Source of the DNA: Nageia nagi
Taxonomy: Eukaryota; Pinophyta
Direction of reading: 5' to 3'
Assembly (NCBI GenBank): GCA_050084985.1
Contig: JBITNC010000001.1
Location: forward strand, 103,416,001-103,480,000
Length of the DNA stretch: 64,000 nt
The translations under genes were made by a program, and so were the position numbers. Positions 57,800 to 64,000 of the stretch are shown one piece after another (the first letter of the stretch is position 1; every line of letters starts with the position of its first letter). The notes below the pieces were generated by a model. It did no database searches. It saw only the letters and a program-made list of their open reading frames with translations, and had not been told where the DNA came from.

Positions 57800-60165
57800 G
57801 TGGCGACCTAGATATGAAAGAGGAAGGTTTATTAGTAGTAGGGAAAAACATATTAGAAGAGGTAGAGTTAGAACACAAACATAAAACCCCTTTAGAAAAA
57901 TAACCCTTGGAATAACAAGGAGCTATAACACTATAGAAGCTAAAGAAATAGAATTGAGTGGTTTGGTTGTTGAAAATCTAGTATTAAAACTTGAACAACA
58001 TTCACAAAGTTTCATTAGTGAGATAGTAAATGCTATTCCTAAAAATATAAGTAGTAGGGAAAAACATATTAGAAGAGGTAGAGTTAGAACACAAACATAA
58101 AACCCCTTTAGAAAAATAACCCTTGGAATAACAAGGATCTATAACACTATAGAAGCTAAAGAAATAGAATTGAGTGGTTTGGTTGTTGAAAATCCAGTAT
58201 TAAAACTTGAACAACATTCACAAAGTTTCATTAGTGAGATAGTAAATGCTATTCCTAAAAATGAAGTTGCTGAAAATAGTCTTGAAAAGAATCCTTTTGA
58301 TAATTCTCAAAGAAGTAGTCCTATTGATTCTCCATCATCATAATAAAGAGGAATTTTTGATATATCTTCATCAAGTTCCTTGAGTAGTTCTGAAGGTCAT
58401 AGTCAAACTAATCCTTCCCAGATAAGAATATTAATATTTTTAAATCCACTTTTAAATATGTTTGGTGGATTAGGAGTGCTAGGGAGTGGTGGTACTAGTG
58501 GTAATCCTCCAAATAGGATCTTCACTTTTCCTAAAGTGATTAATCCTATAACTAGTGCACTAATGAAGAACATCTCACCTATAATATTACCAAAATTTAG
58601 AGGACTATCTATTGAATATCCTGATCAATTCTTATTTGAATTCAATTTACTTTGCATAACATATGACTATGAAAATGATAGTAAAAAATTGAAACTTTTT
58701 CCATCCACTTTGAAATATAATGCATTAAGATGGTTCATGGGGTTAGCTCCATATCCCATCACCACATGGGTAGAAATGAAGAGAGTATTTCTAGGTAAAT
58801 GATAAGAATATTACAAAGTAAAAGATAGAAAATATGAATTTTTTTAATTAAACAAGGAGATGAAGAAAGCTTAGAAGATTATCTAGATAGATTTCTATTT
58901 GTTCAAAATAGATGTGAAACAACAATAGATCCAGATTTGGCAAAAACCATTTTCCTAAGGGGCATAATAGATTCATCATTAGAATGTTCTCAATTTGATG
59001 GAAAAAGGTAATAAACCACACTTCCTTTGGATGAGATAGTTGTGTTATGCAAGAAATACTCAATAAAAAGGACATCTTCAAGGAAAGATAAAGCTCAGAA
59101 TGAATCAGGAGCTATTAACACATTGATTGAGGAACTTGCAAATTTTAAAATAAATTTCCTTAGAGAGTTGAATCAATTAAAAGGAGCAAAAACTAAAAAT
59201 TTCAAGGTAAAGAATGTAGAAAAACCATTGGCAATATATTTTCAAAGATGCAAAAAGAAGCATGCATTACATGAGTGGCCTTTGAACAAGACTAAAATTT
59301 GTAGTCTATGTAATGGAAATCATGTTACTAATAATTGTGAATGTATGAATGTAGCTCAAATGTTAGTGGTAAATATGGCCTTTGAGGTAAATTACATTGG
59401 ATAGAGGATGAATCATCCAATCCAAAATTAGATGAGATTTATGAAACCTACATGGAATATGCCATATTCATAGAAAATAAGTCCATATGGTTCATGGATG
59501 CCACCAAATCAAGATTGGTTCCAACTTCCATAGAACCAATAGAGGGAACCACCCCAGTAATAGACTAATTAGAATCATAATATTCAACCCAATTAGAATC
59601 AGACTACTCAACCCAATTGGAATCAAAATCAATATAAAAATAACCAATCTAATTGGAATCAAAATCAATAAAGAAGATGAAACCAAGGAAATCAATAGCA
59701 AGCATTGCTGACAAGACTAGTTAAAATAAGTGCCAAATTAGAATCAACAAATGCCAAAGCAAATATCTTTACCCACTCAACTTGTTCCAAATCCTAACAA
59801 TAATAAGAAAATTTTTGCACTTGCCTATGAAGGAGAATAAGAAAATATTGTAGCACTCAATTCCATTGATCTTTATGAAATATATAGTTAAAGTATGGAA
59901 AGATGTTATATGAACCAGCTTCACCAATGATCACTAAGACATAGGATGATGAAGCTATTAGTATATCACATGAACTTATTCAAATTAAGATTAAAGTACA
60001 TAAAATTTAAAATAAGAAGGTGATTCCATACCCTAACAGATTAGAGGTTTAGCAAGAAAATAAGAAATCAAAATTATTAAGGGAACTAAAGAAGTTGAAC
60101 ATATTAGTACCTATTTTACAAGTAATTAAGGAGGTACCTGTTGATTAGGATTGTGTAATATATGC
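57800..60165 (+). pseudogene. Athila-like Ty3/gypsy gag relic, cut before protease
   Basis: A Ser-rich N-terminal part with the duplication is followed at 58380-58802 by the gag core (LPKFRGLSIEYPDQFLFEF, KLKLFPSTLKYNALRWFMGL, TTWVEMKRVFLGK). It continues through shifts (EESLEDYLDRFLF, TIFLRGI) to 59027-59404, with CKKKHALHEWPLNK and a C-x2-C-x3-H-x4-C finger (CSLCNGNHVTNNC). After about 59410 it is Asn/Ile/Gln-rich and broken. Near 60080-60160 KKLNILVPILQVIKEVPVD matches the segment just before the Athila protease. It ends abruptly where element G begins. Confidence 0.82.
57834..58265 (+). repeat. In-frame 216-bp tandem duplication in gag
   Basis: Two copies start at 57834 and 58050 and differ by eye at only two bases. 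The unit is exactly 72 codons and keeps the gag frame (EKHIRRGRVRTQT, KEIELSGLVVEN, SFISEIVNAIPKN). Both copies carry the same TAA, so that stop is older than the duplication. Confidence 0.92.
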
Positions 60166-60169
60166 ATCG

Positions 60170-60647
60170 TGAACAATCTCAACCAAAGTAAATCAAGAAC
60201 AGACTATGGTGATAGTCTGATCTTCGGAGAAGGCCGGTTCATTATCTATTGCGTGTAAGAGAAGTAACAAGAAAGAAAATAAAAGGAGTAGAGTGTGAGG
60301 AATTTAAGCAAAGGGCTTAGGGTAACAAGAGAGAAAGTAAAGGTGAATCACTAGTTCAGCGTGGGCTTTCACAGGGTGTGAAACCTTGGCCTGAATCTAG
60401 TGTAGTAGCTACAGTACAAGCTCTCACTCTCTAATAGTTTCCTAGCTTTACTCTACCATATATGTAGACATAGTTATGCTAACAACTCGTAATTATCATT
60501 CAGGAAACATGCCAAGCTGCCACCATGTAACCTAATTAAGAATAACGATTACAAGTGCTAGCAAAGAAAGGTCAAGATGATATCATATCATTGATAAAAA
60601 CTACTGATCTTAGAGAACAAATGTAAAGAGCAAAACTAGGGATTCCA
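60170..60647 (-). repeat. Candidate 3' LTR of element G
   Basis: On the minus strand it starts TGGAATCCCTAG after a purine-rich GTGAAAGAAGGGT and ends GATTGTTCA. A TATATATGG box lies in the middle (about 60460). The left edge coincides with the sudden end of the Athila gag. The partner LTR would lie beyond 64000, so the ends rest on these signals only. Confidence 0.5.
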
Positions 60648-60660
60648 ACCCTTCTTTCAC
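60648..60660 (-). promoter_or_regulatory. Candidate polypurine tract of element G
   Basis: On the minus strand it reads GTGAAAGAAGGGT immediately before the presumed LTR start. Confidence 0.45.
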
Positions 60661-60823
60661 TTTATTTTCATATACTTATACTAAAAAAATAATAGTTACA
60701 AGAAAATGGAAACAGAACGGTTACAAAAATAGCCTCAAGATTCTGACCACTTCTAACTATCATCATCTATGTATGCCACTTGTCCGAATGTTACAAAACT
60801 GAGAAGGTCATGGAAGGTAACGT

Positions 60824-61262
60824 CTTCCAAAACTGCAATTATCTTTTCTTCTGTGACATCATCATTTTATTTTGACATGCTTTATTCACTGACTCCAGCT
60901 TTTCAATTACCCCTTGCTGACCTCACCATCTCTGGAACCCGGTCTTTACCAAAAATGTGACTATCTTTTCCTCTGCGATGTCATCATTTTATTTTAGAAT
61001 ATTTTTACTTCTAAAACACTTAATTTATGGACTTCGACTCTTCAATTATCTCTTGCTAACCTCACCTCCTCCGAAACCTGGTCTTTTCCAAAACTGAGCT
61101 TTATCCTTTCTTCTATGACATCATCATTTCGCTCCGACATGCTTTATTCACTGACTCTGGCTTTTCAATTATCTCTTGCTGACCTCACCTCCTTCGAAAC
61201 CTAGTCTTTTCCAAAAATGTGACTATCTTTTCCTCTATGACATCATCATTTTATTTCAGAAC
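60824..61262 (-). repeat. Four-copy tandem array, units of about 120-138 bp
   Basis: Copies begin at about 60824, 60943, 61081 and 61206. Each has the pattern CTTTTCCAAAA-TGTGACTATC-TTTTCCTCT-TGACATCATCATTT, then CACTGACTC..GCTTTTCAATTA-TCTCTTGCTGACCTCACCTCC. Copies 1 and 3 are closer to each other (GACATGCTTTATTCACTGACTC), and so are copies 2 and 4, so it may be a higher-order duplication. It lies between the ORF end and the presumed LTR, as a 3' UTR of the minus-strand element would. Confidence 0.8.
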
Positions 61263-61597
61263 ACTTTATTTGCTTCAGAAAAACTCTCGGGGATCTTAAA
61301 ATGAACTCATGATTAAAAGTAAAGTACATCGGGGCTTTATTAAAGAATTTATTATGTATAGATATACATTATGGCGACTTCTGGGGGAAAATTTTGCCTT
61401 TATCAAAGAGGAATTTTGAACTCAGTCTAAAAAATAATACCAAAATGAACTCTACTATCTCAACTCTGAACCCCTAAAAATTGCACAACCTTACCCCAAC
61501 TTGCATGCCTTTCGGAGAAGTCTTTTATTCTCGATTGGGCTAGAGCTGTGCTGTTCAAAATTTCGTAGGAGATTTGCCCATATTTGTGCAACAGCTG

Positions 61598-64000
61598 CTA
61601 TAGGACCACTCCTTTATTAGCACATTGGTCAAAAAATTCAAACAAATTTGACTCATCAAAAGAAGTCAGTAATAAATCTATATCCTCCACCTTTTGACTA
61701 TCTTCCTGAATGTGTTTCAAAAATTCAACCTCGAAGATGGGTGAACTATCCTCCTTCCACAATCCCAGAAATCCAACCTCAGATAATTTTGCTATTTCAG
61801 CTTTTTGGGTTTCTACCCCCTGCAACTGCTTGATTAAATTATTTTTTATTTCTTGGCACACCCATTTCCTACGGACTGGGTAGTCAATCACTGAGATTAA
61901 CTCAACTCTATTTCCCACATTTAGGGCTTGAAGCTCCTCGTTGGAAATCTCACCTAGCTTTTTCTTTGCCCTCTTTGCTAACTTCTCCATGGGGTCGATA
62001 GTACTTTCATAGAGGTTGACATTTGCCTCTAATTTCTTCAACTCTGAAAAACATAGATCAATGTGATCTCTGAGTTGAATCAGTTGTTTAATCCTTGGGG
62101 ATAATTGCTCCTGGAATTTTTCTTTTATTTTGATCAAAAAATCTCTATCAACCTTATTAACATTCGAATTCAATTGCATCTGTGCAATGTTGGCATTTAA
62201 ATTGCCAATTATTGTCTCTCTTGCTGCTACTTCAGCTATTTTGGTTGCAATTTCTGCATCCTTCTGTGCTATGACAACATCTTTCTTTGCTAGGCTATCT
62301 GCAGTCAGGGCAGCAGCTAAACTTGCTCTGAGAGCAGCTATATTATTGTCTGTAGCTTTTAATTTTAGCCATTGAGAATCTAATTGTTGCTTCATTGCTT
62401 CATTTGCCTTTTGAAGCTTATTATATTTGACCTCTAATTTGGTTAGTTTAGAAATATTTAAGTCCATAGCTATTTGTAATAGCTCATTCTTATCACTCCA
62501 GGATATGCTCTTGGTATCTATCACTCGGGTGTTCATTGTAGATAAATCACTTTGCCCCTCTTAATGATCTTGGGTAATAGCAACTTCCAAAACTCTACTT
62601 TTTGCATCCATAGATGTTCGAAGCCTCACCAGATTATCAAGTGCTGAGATTTTTTGCATTTGCTTCTACATCTAGGCTTCTTGATTCTGCTTCAATTGCT
62701 TGTACTGCTCCATGATCCCACTCACCAACACCTGCTGACCAGATATTACGATGAATGGGGAGGCCATGCTTAGCTCTGGTGCAGAAGAGGGTACCACCTA
62801 TTGAACTGGTGTAACAAGGCTAGCTTGACTAGAGCCAGGGACACTACTACTGATGGGTGTGGGTATAGAAAGCTCTGGAGTGGATGATGGAGGTGATGAT
62901 GGTATGAAAATGACACCGATGGGGGGAGTGATGAGGGGAACCGATGAAAAGGAAGTGGGTTTAGACCATGTGAATGGTGATGGCAAATTAGGAAGAGGTG
63001 GAAGGGTTGGTGATGGTGGGGATGAAGCAACGGTGATGGAAGGTGAATAAGATGAAATGGGGGTGACTACCGAAGGTGGAATAATTGTCAAGGGACCAGA
63101 AGAAATAATAGAGATAGGAGGAGGAATAAAAGAAGAAAGTGTACCTATGGGAGTGGAGCTCCTCTTTCTTTTCTTTGGTGACTAAGGAGATTTTGTGGCC
63201 TTTCTCTTTACTGTATAGAATTTCCCCTACTTTTTTCCCACTTCTTGGGAAGTCTCAGAGTGGTCTCTCTGGCTTCTTCACTAACTTGCTCTCCGGGGAT
63301 AGGGGCTTGAGTTACCTTTGACGATTGTTGCTACTCCTCTCCACCAAAACTTGCTAAAGAATCATCTAATGAGACATCCATAGGATGCTCAATCTGCCAC
63401 ATCTCCTCAAATTTGTCATCCAAATTAGACTCCAAAGGGGCAAGCTTGTTTCCGGACTCAACTCTGTATCGTACAAATGCCATGATTTTCTCTTCACTCC
63501 ACTTTTGTCTCCTCAGGGTAGTCAAGGATGCTTTTGAGATGGAGTCTGTCTTGGGGTCAAAATTGGCCTTCTTCTCATAAAAGCTCATCCATGGAGGTAA
63601 TAAATCTTTTAAAAGTAAGTTCTGAGGCATCACCCGATCTTCACTTGCTGGATTTCTCCACTACTCAAACTCCAGCCTTATATCTACCTTGAAGCCTGGA
63701 GGATTAGGCTGGCTTCTCAACTTCTTACTAAAAATATCCTCCAGGTCATACAATAAAAATTGGTTCATTTTTTTAAGTCTCAGCCCCATAAGCTTTTGTT
63801 TTAGACCCTCGCTTCTACCCCTACTCTACAACACCAAATCATGGACTCTAAGTGGGAGGCTGTAAGTGACCCTCTTCTTCACCGCTATCCCATACTTGGC
63901 ATCTGTGTAGTCCGTCTACCTGGTGAACTCCATGCTAAAAACCCAATCTATGACATGAATAGGTAGCAAAAATGGAGCCCCGAAAAACTGTACAACCTTA
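61598..64000 (-). pseudogene. Unrecognised long ORF of element G (N-terminal domain, Ser/Pro linker, coiled coil)
   Basis: It runs off the right edge. From 64000 to 63331 one frame encodes a compact domain (VVQFFGAPFLLPIHVIDWVF, YGIAVKKRVTYSLPLRVHDL, MPQNLLLKDLLPPWMSFYEK, RRQKWSEEKIMAFVRYRVE) broken by three TAG. After a shift near 63230-63300 the next frame has a basic SPKKRKR stretch (nuclear-signal-like, about 63165), a long Ser/Pro/Thr-rich linker (63091-62798) and then a 312-aa open frame (62536-61598). That frame has an Ala-rich coiled coil over its first 150 residues (KLEVKYNKLQKANEAMKQQ, AEIATKIAEVAARETI) and an acidic C-terminus. No gag knuckle, protease or RT motif is seen. The place next to a purine tract and LTR suggests an extra 3' ORF of an LTR element. 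Function unknown. Confidence 0.6.

Noticed and set aside
59487-59711. Ile/Asn-rich frames on both strands
   Set aside because: Product of an AATCAAAATCAA-type simple repeat in the decayed gag. No domain.
62853-63050. Gly/Asp-rich plus-strand frame
   Set aside because: Antisense of the Ser/Pro linker of ORF G.

Overview
The window looks like nuclear DNA of a seed plant with a large, repeat-filled, heavily methylated genome. A gymnosperm is my best guess. The reasons are the very low GC content, long stretches without genes, many old and nested LTR retrotransposons and plant-type LINEs, and retroelement reading frames broken mainly by TAG/TAA where CAG/CAA is expected. There is no sign of prokaryotic, organellar or viral organisation. 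The species call is inference.

1-24.5 kb is a nest of Ty1/copia elements. A minus-strand copia element (C, 1573-10453) has both LTRs, a primer binding site, a polypurine tract and a 5-bp target duplication (CTCTT). It sits inside older DNA that carries a second copia pol relic on the plus strand (A, 11033-14602), several short tandem arrays, and two copies of another LTR (1-150 and from 17519). A third copia relic (B, about 18.2-24.5 kb) is Sirevirus-like, with a gag zinc knuckle, pol, and a candidate long 3' LTR.

24.5-33.2 kb holds a minus-strand copia fragment (D) split by a LINE (LINE1), then a second LINE (LINE2), both on the minus strand.

33.7-49.7 kb contains the only clear host genes: two tandem, same-strand paralogues of an EXT1/EXT2-type exostosin (GT47) glycosyltransferase. 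Copy 1 (33728-35825) reads through as two exons, with an altered KIFVYDLP motif. Copy 2 (47988-49577) keeps that motif but has a frameshift. Between them are a minus-strand LINE (LINE3) and a plus-strand LINE with ORF1 and ORF2 remnants (LINE4). A CpG-rich, transit-peptide-like reading frame at 47505-47798 has no identified family.

50-60.2 kb holds Ty3/gypsy and copia gag relics. One is interrupted by a 268-bp terminal-repeat retrotransposon in miniature (51995-52262) with near-identical 63/64-bp LTRs, a Met-tRNA primer site and a perfect CTCCC target duplication. An Athila-like gag region follows, with a degenerate primer site and an in-frame 216-bp duplication.

60.2-64 kb is the left (3') end of a minus-strand LTR element (G) that runs off the window. 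It has a candidate 478-bp LTR, a four-copy tandem array, and a long decayed reading frame. That frame encodes a conserved-looking N-terminal domain, a basic stretch, a Ser/Pro-rich linker and an Ala-rich coiled coil. I do not recognise the protein, and it is the best candidate here for something undescribed.
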